A stretch of DNA of 41,762 nt from Acidobacteriota bacterium (GCA_012719355.1 JAAYAM010000069.1:1-41762), one strand, 5' to 3'; counted from the stretch's first letter, positions 13,871 through 21,828 are shown. Numbers and translations are program-made. The notes: generated from the letters alone by a model not told the origin.

Positions 13871-16315
13871 ATGAAAGGGACCGGCTTTGTTGCCGCGGGG
13901 TGTTTTGGAGAACTGGAGAGCATGATGGGAGTACTGGCAGACAAGATACGCAGGAGAGGGTTTCCTTTATCTATCGAGAAGGCGCGCCTGATTACCGAAT
14001 CCTATCAGCAGACAGAGGGCGAGCCGTCCATCATAAGGTACGCCAAAGCCTTCTCCTATATGCTGGAAAATATGCCTGTCCTGATAGACCGCGACGAGCT
14101 GCTCGTCGGTGAAGGAGCCAGCATACCGTGGGGAGCCGAGATAGATCCGTTTTTGGGAGTGTGGCGGGAAGAGGAGATCAAGGCGGCAGCCGAAGAGGGT
14201 ATCATCACTCTTGACGAAATAGACTGGCCGCTGTTCAGAGAGCTTGGCAGGTATTGGGAAACCAGGTGCTCCGAGTACATTCAGTCGAAGCTTTTCGATG
14301 AGAGGATATTCAGGTACCTGCAGCTCGGCATTACACTTCCACCGATGAAAAGAAAAGATGAGTTCAGGGGAGCCTATGCCGGCTCCGGACTCTGCCTGTC
14401 CTTTGCCTTCACTGACTGCTATTCCGACTTTTCGAGATGGCTGAACGGATTGAATCCAATAATCCTGGAAGCGGAAGAAGAACTCCGGAATTTGAGGTTC
14501 TTCAGTCTGGACGATGTGGAGAAAAAACTGTTTCTGGAAGCGGCCATAATCGTGCTGAAAGCGGCAATCAGGCTGGCCGACAGATATTCTGAGGCGGCCG
14601 GGGCGCTGGCCGAGATCGAGGCAGATACCCGTCGGAAAGAAGAGCTGAGGAAAATTGCGGAAGCTTGTCGTCGGACGCCGGCCGATCGTCCCGAGAACTT
14701 TCACCAGGCTATGCAGTCGCTATGGTTCAATCAACTCCTGTCCGCTCCCACTTCGACCCATAATCTGGGCAGATTCGATCAATACATGTATCCCTTCTAT
14801 AAAAAAGATATCGAGGAAGGCAGAATCAGCAATGACGAAGTCCTGGACCTGTTGTGTGAACTGCGCATTAAATGCATGAAGCCTGAAAATATCAAGCTCT
14901 CAGGCGCCAAGCGATCCCAGCACGCAGGCTTCGCCAAATGGCGGAATATGACCATCGGAGGAGTCACAGCCGACGGCAAAGATGCCACCAATGAGCTGAC
15001 CTATCTGGTCCTTGAGGCGGCCAACAGGTGCAGAACGGCGCACCACACCATCACCTTGAGAGTTCACGAAAACACGCCGGAAGATCTGCTATTGAAGGCG
15101 CTGGATGTTGTTAAAACAGGCATCGGCATGCCGGCCCTGGCACTGGACAAATCCTTTCTCGACTACATGACCTCCGGAGGCATACCGGTGGAAGAAGCCC
15201 GCAATTACCACCTCGCCGGGTGCGTAGATCCGGCCATTCCGGGAAAAGCCAGTTTCCTGGCAGGCAGCTTTTTCGTAGTTCCCAAGGTCCTGGAAATTTT
15301 CTTGAACGACGGGGTGGATCCGCGCACGGGTCTGACAGCCTATCCCTGCAGATTGCCCGTTGATGATATAGAGACCTTTGATGAGCTCTATGAGGCATTC
15401 AAGAGCACCCTTTCCTATTTTATCGGCCTCTGGCATGAACACAGCTTCCTCAGTGGACATCCCAAGGACTACTACGATGTTGTCGAAATCCTGGAAACGG
15501 TTCTGATGCAGGATGGAATCAAGACAGGCAAGCCCCTGTCCAGGAGAAAGCCGGTGCCGCCGTATGACTTCAGGGCGGCGATGGTGCCCGTCGGCGCCAT
15601 CAATGCGGCAGATTCCCTGGCAGCAATAAAGATGCTGATCTTCGATGAAAAGAAGTTGTCCATGAAAGCGCTGAGGCAAGCATTGGCTGATAACTGGGAA
15701 GGCCACGAAAATATCAGAAGGATGTGTCTGCAGGCGCCCAAATACGGAAATGACAACGACTTTGTGGACTCCATAGTCAAAGATCTCTACAGGTTTCTAA
15801 TAGACGAGGAAGCGAAATATTGCACCTTCGGACGGCCCGAGTATGCGAAAATCCGTGGAATTGGAGGTGCCTCCATTTCATCGATGTTTGCCGGCGGCGC
15901 CATAGTCGGGGCAACGCCCGACGGGAGACACGCCGGCACGACCCTGGCTGACGGGACGGCCTCTCCTGCCCAGGGACGGGACACACACGGGCCTACGGCA
16001 ATGCTCAGGAGTGCGGCGAAGATCGATCAGTCCATGTGTGCGTCGACGCTTCTAAACGTGAAGCTTCATCCATCGTCTTTGAGGAGCCGGGAGGACCTGA
16101 AGAAACTGGGAAGCCTGATCAAAGCCTACGCTGCCATGGGAGGCAAATGGATTCAGTTCAATGTCGTTGGAAACAGCCAGCTGCTCGAAGCTCAGAAGTT
16201 TCCTGAAAGGTATCGCGACCTGATCGTGAGAGTGGCAGGATACAGCGCCTATTTTGTCGACCTGAATAAAGGCGTTCAGGATGATATCGTCCGACGCATG
16301 GAGGTCAGCATCTGA
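13871..16315 (+). CDS. Glycyl radical enzyme, substrate unassigned
   Basis: An 814-residue glycyl radical enzyme of the PFL-like dehydratase/decarboxylase type. The N-terminal KARLITESYQQTEGEP and IDRDELLVGEGAS are family landmarks. The thiyl-radical Cys is in NYHLAGCVDPAIPGK (Cys451), and the glycyl radical site is RVAGYSAYFVDL near the end (Gly790). Choline lyase, glycerol dehydratase and arylacetate decarboxylases have Cys-X-Glu at the active site; here it is Cys451-Val-Asp453. I therefore do not name a substrate. An alternative start at 13922 has GGAG upstream and begins closer to the conserved region. Many Arg codons are AGA or AGG, unlike the activase gene, which hints at separate origin. 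The enzyme is O2-sensitive by nature, so it marks an anaerobic lifestyle. Confidence 0.92.
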   Translation: MKGTGFVAAGCFGELESMMGVLADKIRRRGFPLSIEKARLITESYQQTEGEPSIIRYAKAFSYMLENMPVLIDRDELLVGEGASIPWGAEIDPFLGVWREEEIKAAAEEGIITLDEIDWPLFRELGRYWETRCSEYIQSKLFDERIFRYLQLGITLPPMKRKDEFRGAYAGSGLCLSFAFTDCYSDFSRWLNGLNPIILEAEEELRNLRFFSLDDVEKKLFLEAAIIVLKAAIRLADRYSEAAGALAEIEADTRRKEELRKIAEACRRTPADRPENFHQAMQSLWFNQLLSAPTSTHNLGRFDQYMYPFYKKDIEEGRISNDEVLDLLCELRIKCMKPENIKLSGAKRSQHAGFAKWRNMTIGGVTADGKDATNELTYLVLEAANRCRTAHHTITLRVHENTPEDLLLKALDVVKTGIGMPALALDKSFLDYMTSGGIPVEEARNYHLAGCVDPAIPGKASFLAGSFFVVPKVLEIFLNDGVDPRTGLTAYPCRLPVDDIETFDELYEAFKSTLSYFIGLWHEHSFLSGHPKDYYDVVEILETVLMQDGIKTGKPLSRRKPVPPYDFRAAMVPVGAINAADSLAAIKMLIFDEKKLSMKALRQALADNWEGHENIRRMCLQAPKYGNDNDFVDSIVKDLYRFLIDEEAKYCTFGRPEYAKIRGIGGASISSMFAGGAIVGATPDGRHAGTTLADGTASPAQGRDTHGPTAMLRSAAKIDQSMCASTLLNVKLHPSSLRSREDLKKLGSLIKAYAAMGGKWIQFNVVGNSQLLEAQKFPERYRDLIVRVAGYSAYFVDLNKGVQDDIVRRMEVSI

Positions 16316-16355
16316 ACAATATCCCGAAAAACCGGATCTTCCCTCGGGGGGTACT

Positions 16356-17276
16356 ATGACAATGATTTGCGCAGCATGCTGCAAAGTCGGTTTGTTGAGT
16401 CTGCTCTTCGCGGCTGCGGCCGCCGGAACAGTCCTGGCACAGGACAACACGGCGCCGTTCCCGGGCTTCATAGGCGAACAGGGAGGAGGCGGCAGCATGC
16501 CGGCCGTCGCACAGTCACGAGCCGACCTGCGCACCCATACCCTGTACCGTCCCGTATCGCTGCCGGCGGAGCCGTTGCCTTTGCTGATCTGGGGCAATGG
16601 AGGCTGCAGCGACAACGGACTGTCACATGACAGGTTTTTGCGCAACATCGCCTCCCACGGTTACATCGTCATTGCGCTGGGCTATGCGTGGCGGCGCCCG
16701 CTCCGCAAAGATCCTGCCGGTCAGCAAAAAGACCCCACTGATGTCTCCCAGATGAGCCAGGCCATGACATGGGCCGCCAGCCGCACTGCGGACCCTGCCG
16801 ACGAGTTGTACGGGCACATCGATACCAGCCGGATCGCTGTGGCCGGCCACAGCTGTGGCGGCCTGCAGGCCATTAAGATTTCAGCCGACCCGCGCATCTC
16901 GACCTCGATGATTTTCGACAGCGGCGTGTACAACAAGGCCGGCGGCCTCAGCAGGATCCAGGTGAGCAAGGATGAACTGGCTGGTCTGCGTGGCCCGATT
17001 GCCTACTTCACCGGGGGGCCGACCGATGTTGCCCATCTCAATGCCGCCGACGACGTCAAGCGTATCAAGCATGTCCCGGTCTTCTTCGGCTGGTTGCCCG
17101 TGGGACACGGTGGCACGTTTTCGGCGCCCGATGGAGGCGACTGGGCGGAAGTGGCCGTTCACTGGCTTGATTGGCAGTTGAAGGGAAACCGTTCGGCCGG
17201 GGACTGGTTCCTCGGCAAAGACTGCAGACTGTGTCGCGATAAGCGCTGGACGATCGAACAGTTCGTCAGTCCCTGA
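16356..17276 (+). CDS. Exported alpha/beta hydrolase (intact paralogue of the frameshifted gene at 827)
   Basis: A 306-residue exported alpha/beta hydrolase. ATG 16356 follows GGGGGG and starts a signal peptide (KVGLLSLLFAAAAAGTVLA, cut near AQD). The mature region has LLIWGNGGCSDNG, HGYIVIALGY, the nucleophile elbow AGHSCGG (Ser166), LPVGHGGTFS with the likely catalytic His, and HWLDWQLKG. It closes with KDCRLCRDKRW, a CxxC pair shared with the frameshifted paralogue. Serine hydrolases of this type act on esters, sometimes on PET-like aryl esters, but the substrate here is unknown. It starts 40 bases after the glycyl radical enzyme. Its last 170 bases are duplicated at 18567-18725. Confidence 0.82.
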   Translation: MTMICAACCKVGLLSLLFAAAAAGTVLAQDNTAPFPGFIGEQGGGGSMPAVAQSRADLRTHTLYRPVSLPAEPLPLLIWGNGGCSDNGLSHDRFLRNIASHGYIVIALGYAWRRPLRKDPAGQQKDPTDVSQMSQAMTWAASRTADPADELYGHIDTSRIAVAGHSCGGLQAIKISADPRISTSMIFDSGVYNKAGGLSRIQVSKDELAGLRGPIAYFTGGPTDVAHLNAADDVKRIKHVPVFFGWLPVGHGGTFSAPDGGDWAEVAVHWLDWQLKGNRSAGDWFLGKDCRLCRDKRWTIEQFVSP

Positions 17277-17283
17277 CGGCATG
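17112..17283 (+). repeat. Direct repeat, copy A (3' end of hydrolase gene)
   Basis: This segment is the end of the hydrolase gene, from GGCACGTTTTCGG to CCTGACGGCATG. It is nearly identical to 18567-18725; copy B lacks 13 bases just before the stop codon and has a few substitutions. Copies A and B flank the GH43-like gene. Confidence 0.9.
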
Positions 17284-17334
17284 AATCAGGTGCTCCGTAT
17301 AGTTCAGCGCGACCATCGGAATTCCATCATTGTT
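17279..17334 (-). pseudogene. Fragment of the 3' end of the large esterase gene
   Basis: These 56 bases match 18900-18958, inside the large esterase gene, apart from a G/A substitution and a 3-base gap. Read on the minus strand they encode NNDGIPMVALNYTEHLIHA, the same peptide as in that esterase. The fragment is joined directly to copy A of the hydrolase repeat at the shared word GCATG, so it looks like a microhomology junction. Confidence 0.85.
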
Positions 17335-17395
17335 ACCGGTGATATCAAACTTGGAAAGACCATTCATCTGAAGTGAATGAATGCATGGAGGAAAT

Positions 17396-18553
17396 GTGAA
17401 GACATTATCGATCACTGGCCTGCTGGCCGCCTGTCTCATGATGATGCTGGTTGCCTTGGGAGGAACGAAGCTTGCCACGGCTCAGGAACACAGGCGGGTG
17501 AAAATCCCGGCTGTCCCGGGAGAACAGGCGCCTCCGGCCGATCCGGGACAGAACAATTTTGGCTGGCCGATCCTGACGCCCGGCGCCGGCGGGCAAAAAC
17601 CGCCGATGATGCCACGTCCGGAGCCGAAGATCGGGACTTTTGCGCTTGAGGACATTTCGCTGAGCGATCCTTTCATCTATCCTGACGAGAAGTCGCGCAC
17701 CTACTATTTGACGGGTACCGGCGGGTATCTCTACAAGAGCAAGGACCTGCTGACATGGACTGGCCCTTATTCCGTCATTGACCTCAAGGGGACGTGGATG
17801 GAAGGGAAGTTTGTAGCCGCGGCCGAGATCCATCACATCGGGCAAAAGTATTACATGGCGGGCACCTGGAATGATCATAGCCACCTGATAGAGAACATTC
17901 CTCGCCGGTACAACGTTCCAACCAACCAGACGCAGTTGCTGGTGGCCGACACGCCCGACGGGCCGTACAAGCCTCTTGTGCCCGAGTTCGACTTCTGCCT
18001 CGGTCCCGGGGATTGGGACATCATTGACGGCACGCTCTATGAGGAAGACGGCACGATTTACATGGTCTTCGTCCACGAGTGGACCCAGATCATCGACGGC
18101 ACGATCGACTACATGCCGCTCTCGAAGGATCTCACTCGGCGCACTGCCGAGCCCACTACCATCTTTCGTGCCAGCGAAGCGCCCTGGGTAAGGGAGATGA
18201 ATAGCATCGGCGAGGCAACTTTCGGCCTGAAGATGCCGGGATGGGTGACCGACGGCCCACAGCTGTTCAGAACTCAAACGGGAAAGCTGGGAATGCTGTG
18301 GTCGAGTTGGGGCGAGCACCGCTACGCGCAGGGCGTTGCTTATTCGGTGTCAGGAAGCATCAAGGGACCCTGGGTGCAGGAACCGGAGGCTTTCAAGGGC
18401 GACAACTCCGGACACGGCATGCTCTTCCGAACCTTCGAGGGGAAGCTGCTTCTCATCATTCACCACTCGGAAGGCAATGGGCCACGCAAGCCGCAGCTCT
18501 GGAACGTAGATGATTCGGGCGACAAACTTGTGCTGAAGGACAGATACCGCTGA
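17396..18553 (+). CDS. Exported GH43-like glycoside hydrolase
   Basis: A 385-residue exported protein with the five-bladed propeller signature of family 43 glycosidases (xylosidases, arabinofuranosidases). I chose GTG 17396 because GGAGG lies 4 bases upstream and it starts a clean signal peptide (LAACLMMMLVALGGTKLATA); an ATG at 17381 lies before the RBS. LSDPFIYPD has the base Asp, and GDWDIIDGTLYEEDG has the pKa-tuning Asp. WVTDGPQLFRT sits where the general acid is usually written EGP, so the acid is either Asp here or another residue. GKLGMLWSSWG and GSIKGPWVQEP are typical later blades. It probably removes arabinose or xylose side groups. It stands between duplicated ends of both neighbours. 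Confidence 0.88.
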   Translation: MKTLSITGLLAACLMMMLVALGGTKLATAQEHRRVKIPAVPGEQAPPADPGQNNFGWPILTPGAGGQKPPMMPRPEPKIGTFALEDISLSDPFIYPDEKSRTYYLTGTGGYLYKSKDLLTWTGPYSVIDLKGTWMEGKFVAAAEIHHIGQKYYMAGTWNDHSHLIENIPRRYNVPTNQTQLLVADTPDGPYKPLVPEFDFCLGPGDWDIIDGTLYEEDGTIYMVFVHEWTQIIDGTIDYMPLSKDLTRRTAEPTTIFRASEAPWVREMNSIGEATFGLKMPGWVTDGPQLFRTQTGKLGMLWSSWGEHRYAQGVAYSVSGSIKGPWVQEPEAFKGDNSGHGMLFRTFEGKLLLIIHHSEGNGPRKPQLWNVDDSGDKLVLKDRYR

Positions 18554-18566
18554 TCCCCCATTATGC

Positions 18567-18725
18567 GGCACGTTTTCGGCGCCCGATGGAGGCGACTGGG
18601 CGGAAGTGGCCGTTCACTGGCTTGATTGGCAGTTGAAGGGAAGCCGTTCGGCCGGGGACTGGTTCCTCGGCAAAGACTGCAGACTGTGTCGCGATAAGCG
18701 CAGTTCGCCAGGCCCTGACGGCATG
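18567..18725 (+). repeat. Direct repeat, copy B (truncated hydrolase 3' end)
   Basis: This is the degenerate copy of 17112-17283, 14 bases after the GH43 stop. It encodes the tail HWLDWQLKGSRSAGDWFLGK and then CRLCRDK, but has no start of its own and lacks 13 bases of the original end. It marks the right edge of the rearrangement that placed or trapped the GH43 gene. Confidence 0.9.
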
Positions 18726-18737
18726 CAACTTCGAGCA

Positions 18738-18776
18738 GGGGATCCGGCTGGGATCAAGAGCCTCAGCCGGATCCCC
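18738..18776. terminator. Strong hairpin between convergent GH43 and esterase genes
   Basis: GGGGATCCGGCTG (18738-18750) and CAGCCGGATCCCC (18764-18776) form a perfect 13-base-pair stem with a 13-base loop. There is no T-run on either side. Its place between convergent stops suits a two-way terminator. Confidence 0.65.
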
Positions 18777-18799
18777 TGAGTGCTGGACCGGGTGACCGG

Positions 18800-20734
18800 T
18801 CATTTGACGTGCGGGTTATATCTGATCGCGCCCGTTTTCTGATCCCGGGAATAGTGTTTTGCAAAATCCCAGGCGATCCTGGCATATTCGGGATAAAGCG
18901 CATGAATCAGATGCTCCGTATAGTTCAGCGCGACCATCGGAATTCCATCATCATTGTTCAGATACCAGCAATAGTTGTCGTACTCGTCGTTGAGCCGGGT
19001 CTTCTCAAAACGGTCAGCCTTGAAGCCGTTGATCGGATACGTCGCGAAATCAAAAGCATCAATCACCTTCATGCCGTTGTAACCAAGGAAGAGGTTGAGC
19101 TGGGTCTGGTACGGAACGGCGATGTTTCCGCGGGCCTGATCGAAAGCGCCCGGAAGATCGAACGACGAGGTCGTGAACATCACAGGCATGTGCGCCTTCT
19201 TCAATTGGGCGGCCTGTTCCGGTGTGCCAGTGTATCCGGCGGCAGCCATAGGAATCGCTGCGGCAAACAGAGATGGATCGCCATTGACGGCCTTGAGCGT
19301 CGCGGCGCCCCCCATCGAGTACCCGGTGACGTAGACGCGAGACCGATCCAATGCCGGGTAAGTCTGGATAATGTGTTTTACAAACCTGGGCAGGATATTG
19401 CACAGCAAGCCCTGGATGCCGGGATCGCTGGTTCTCGCAAAATTCAGCGACTGGTGCTCCGGCGCCACCATGACGAAGCGCTCGGAACCTGCCAGATCGA
19501 GCAGTCCGATTTCGTCCACGAACACTCGGGGATCGTCTCCACCTCCATGCATGGCAAGAATCAGGGGCACGGTTCCCGCGGGCACCGTGCCTTTCAGCAC
19601 TTCGTCCGGAATATACTCAAACCATGTCTGAAGGTATTCCCCGTCCTTCGTTTTCAGGTCGCTGAACATCTCCGAGGTCTTGCGGGTCAGGTGAATGCCG
19701 TCTCGCGTCACACCGTTGATAACGGCATTCCTGCGGCATAGTGAATATGGAGCCTGATCGAAGTTGTATCCCTGATACGGAGTGGACGCGGAGTACAACC
19801 CCTGCTTGATGACAGGCACCCGCATAGCCTTGATAAACATGTTGTAGTAGGCGTCCCTGATGTATCTGGCGATTTCCGTGTTTCCGGCCTCCCTGACGAC
19901 GGCGACTCTCCTGAGCGGGAATGCCTGGTTGAAGTGTGTCTCGACGCCATTTTCGATTGTGAAGGCATCGACATCGTTCGCTTTCTTATATTTTTCGATG
20001 ACTGCATCCGGCGCATTTACCAGGTACGCGGGAACCAGCGCCGCGACCTGGCGAATTTTTTCCATTTTGCCGTTGATCAGCAGCATGCCGGCGATACGGC
20101 TGACATAGTCAAACGTTCCGGCAACGTAGTTGTTGAGGAATGTTGCGCCTCCGTCGATGCCGATGACATAGGTGTAGCCATAGCCGCCGAAGTACTCGGC
20201 GTCGGAGTAGTATGTCATTGTCTTTCCGCTTCTTTCAGAAGCCTTCTGGGCGAGCATGGCAGTCTGGAGGGCGTAATAATACTTCTGATCGCCGGCGGTG
20301 AAACCGGCCTTGGGATCCGATGGCGTGACCAGCACGACGCTGCCGATTGCCTCATCGATGATTCTGATCAAATCCAGGCTTTTGAGGTAGGCGAGCGCGT
20401 CATCCTTGCCCGGGAAGGATTTTTCGGCAAACACCAGGATATTCGTGTTGAGTCTTGCGGCGGCGCGCCCGCCGAACAGATTGGCGGACCGGTAGACATA
20501 GGTGGTTCCCTTGGGATAGCCATCCAGGACTGGATGGGATTTGAACGTCTTTCCATTATTTGTTTCCAGGTGAGCGACGGCCGCCGGACTGCTGGCGCGG
20601 GTCTCTTCCAGGGTCTCGAAAGTGGCAGGATTCCCCTGGCTGCCCGAGTAGTCGAGCGCCAGGGCGCTGGAGGAGGTCAGAAAACCTGCTGCAAGCGCCA
20701 GGACAACTGTCAGAAACAACTTGTTATTGAACAT
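18800..20734 (-). CDS. Large exported esterase, PHB-depolymerase-like
   Basis: A 644-residue exported protein. ATG 20734 has AGGAGG upstream and starts a signal peptide (KLFLTVVLALAAGFLTSSSALA). The first 350 residues are an uncharacterised domain without motifs that I recognise. The C-terminal half is an alpha/beta hydrolase: LILAMHGGGDDPRVF with the oxyanion hole, FVMVAPEHQ, the nucleophile elbow GYSMGG (Ser473), and LNYTEHLIHALYPEYAR with the likely catalytic His. The catalytic half resembles the protein at 10158-11111. It is convergent with the GH43-like gene and separated by a strong hairpin. A polymer ester such as feruloylated or acetylated polysaccharide is a plausible target, but not shown. 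Confidence 0.82.
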   Translation of the reverse strand: MFNNKLFLTVVLALAAGFLTSSSALALDYSGSQGNPATFETLEETRASSPAAVAHLETNNGKTFKSHPVLDGYPKGTTYVYRSANLFGGRAAARLNTNILVFAEKSFPGKDDALAYLKSLDLIRIIDEAIGSVVLVTPSDPKAGFTAGDQKYYYALQTAMLAQKASERSGKTMTYYSDAEYFGGYGYTYVIGIDGGATFLNNYVAGTFDYVSRIAGMLLINGKMEKIRQVAALVPAYLVNAPDAVIEKYKKANDVDAFTIENGVETHFNQAFPLRRVAVVREAGNTEIARYIRDAYYNMFIKAMRVPVIKQGLYSASTPYQGYNFDQAPYSLCRRNAVINGVTRDGIHLTRKTSEMFSDLKTKDGEYLQTWFEYIPDEVLKGTVPAGTVPLILAMHGGGDDPRVFVDEIGLLDLAGSERFVMVAPEHQSLNFARTSDPGIQGLLCNILPRFVKHIIQTYPALDRSRVYVTGYSMGGAATLKAVNGDPSLFAAAIPMAAAGYTGTPEQAAQLKKAHMPVMFTTSSFDLPGAFDQARGNIAVPYQTQLNLFLGYNGMKVIDAFDFATYPINGFKADRFEKTRLNDEYDNYCWYLNNDDGIPMVALNYTEHLIHALYPEYARIAWDFAKHYSRDQKTGAIRYNPHVK

Positions 20735-21088
20735 CAGCTTGATCCTCCTGATTCTCTGCAAAACGCATGAGTGCTTCCATCGAACTGTTGTGTTCATAGG
20801 GGAAAATGGCTTTGTAGAAATTGTTGAATGCCGGAGCAAGGATATCGGAAAAGACGAAGAATCTTTAAACCTGCCTCCATTTCAGGTTTCATCTCTGGCC
20901 AACACCCATTTTGCTTAGAAAAAGGCTGTCTGCGCTGAGCCTTATGCAAACTCAGACGGTACTGACATATCTTTCGGAGTTTATATCTACACGTCAATGC
21001 AAAAATCTATAAACGAAAATGGCTATTTGCGAGGTTTTGGGGAGTTGTTGGCGGGTGTTGATAGGGAGGCCGTCTTTAGTCCCTTTGT
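20735..21088. other. Intergenic region before the IS66 remnant
   Basis: About 350 bases without a convincing gene. It must hold the promoter of the large esterase, but no clear -35/-10 pair stands out. AAACCTG (20867-20873) and CAGGTTT (20883-20889) form a short inverted repeat with a 9-base loop. The right end (CCCTTTGT, 21081-21088) is the sequence next to the IS66-like terminus. Confidence 0.4.
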
Positions 21089-21470
21089 GTAAGCGTCAAA
21101 TAATCCCCACCTGTTGCTGAGCCGCCGCCAGGTCTTATCATATCCTCCGACAAATGGAGGGAAGCATGGGAAGACACAGCTCACTAAAGGCGGAGCAGTG
21201 GCGACAACACGTCGAATCGTACAGATCAAGCGGACTTACTCGCAAGGCCTACTGCGAAAGGAACCAGATCAAGGAGTCTGCATTCGGTTACTGGTACACG
21301 AAGATGAAGAGAGGAGAAAAGAGCCAGGACGACTTGACCAGACCAAGGTTGGTTGGGGTGGGTCCCTTTTACGTTAGCGAAATCATCTATACATGTGAGC
21401 GTTGCGGAGCTAATGCCGTCGACTACCTGACTGAACTGCAGAAGCATTCCGTCGAACTGAGCGAGAATCC
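21089..21470 (+). mobile_element. IS66-family remnant, internally deleted
   Basis: The left end begins GTAAGCGTCAAATAATCCCC; GTAAGCG is the usual first word of IS66-family inverted repeats. About 75 bases in, a TnpA-like gene starts. Its reading frame then passes straight into the C-terminal tail of an IS66 TnpC transposase. The body of TnpA, all of TnpB and most of TnpC are missing. No right inverted repeat was found; an IS481-like remnant follows instead. Confidence 0.7.
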
Positions 21471-21498
21471 TGGAACGACAGACGCCACCAGTCGTTGA
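21166..21498 (+). CDS. Chimeric IS66 TnpA-TnpC remnant protein
   Basis: A 110-residue chimera. ATG 21166 is preferred because GGAGGG lies just upstream. Residues 1-50 (KAEQWRQHVESYRSSGLTRK, then AYCERNQIKESAFGYW) are the helix-turn-helix start of an IS66 TnpA accessory protein. From about residue 65, SEIIYTCERCGANAVDYLTE and LQKHSVELSENPG match the end of an IS66 TnpC transposase. The join near 21355-21375 stays in frame, so the deletion left an open frame. It lacks the DDE catalytic part and cannot transpose. It might still bind DNA through the helix-turn-helix; that is speculation. Confidence 0.7.
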   Translation: MGRHSSLKAEQWRQHVESYRSSGLTRKAYCERNQIKESAFGYWYTKMKRGEKSQDDLTRPRLVGVGPFYVSEIIYTCERCGANAVDYLTELQKHSVELSENPGTTDATSR

Positions 21499-21828
21499 AT
21501 GGCCTCTATCCACCTGAACTGTATTCACTTCTGCCCGCCAGTATCGGGCTCCAGAACATCCCGAGTATCCCTTCCACGACCGTACCGTTTTAGTCACCCA
21601 CTGCGGCCGTATCTGTATCGGAAAACGCAAAATCAGTCTCAGCAGAGTCTTCGCCGGCCAGTATGTCGGAGTTACCGAGGTCGCCGACGACATATGGCTT
21701 GTCAGTTTTATGGATTATGATCTAGGCTTTTTTGATAACGAGGTGAACCGGGTCGAGCCTGTGGGCGAAATCCGTTCGCCCCAAAAGTGTTACCCATGTC
21801 TCCGGGATGGACCGGTGAGTCTTGGTAG
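21465..21828 (+). pseudogene. IS481-like integrase-core transposase, C-terminal remnant
   Basis: Three frames give the tail of an integrase-type transposase. The first part reads WNDRRHQSLNGLYPPELYS. After a shift near 21562 it reads EYPFHDRTVLVTHCGRICIG, then FAGQYVGVTEVADDIWLVSF and MDYDLGFFDNE. After a shift near 21775 it reads PKVLPMSPGW, the usual end of such proteins. The catalytic DDE core is absent. The remnant follows the IS66 piece at once and ends at the 3' end of tRNA-Met, whose last bases it overlaps. Confidence 0.72.

Noticed and set aside
20867-20889. Inverted repeat AAACCTG / CAGGTTT as an operator or terminator
   Set aside because: Seven base pairs without T-run or positional support; likely by chance.
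21023-21229. A 68-residue minus-strand frame over the IS66 left end
   Set aside because: It is antisense to the TnpA-like start and has no RBS or known domain; it is probably just the back side of the element end.
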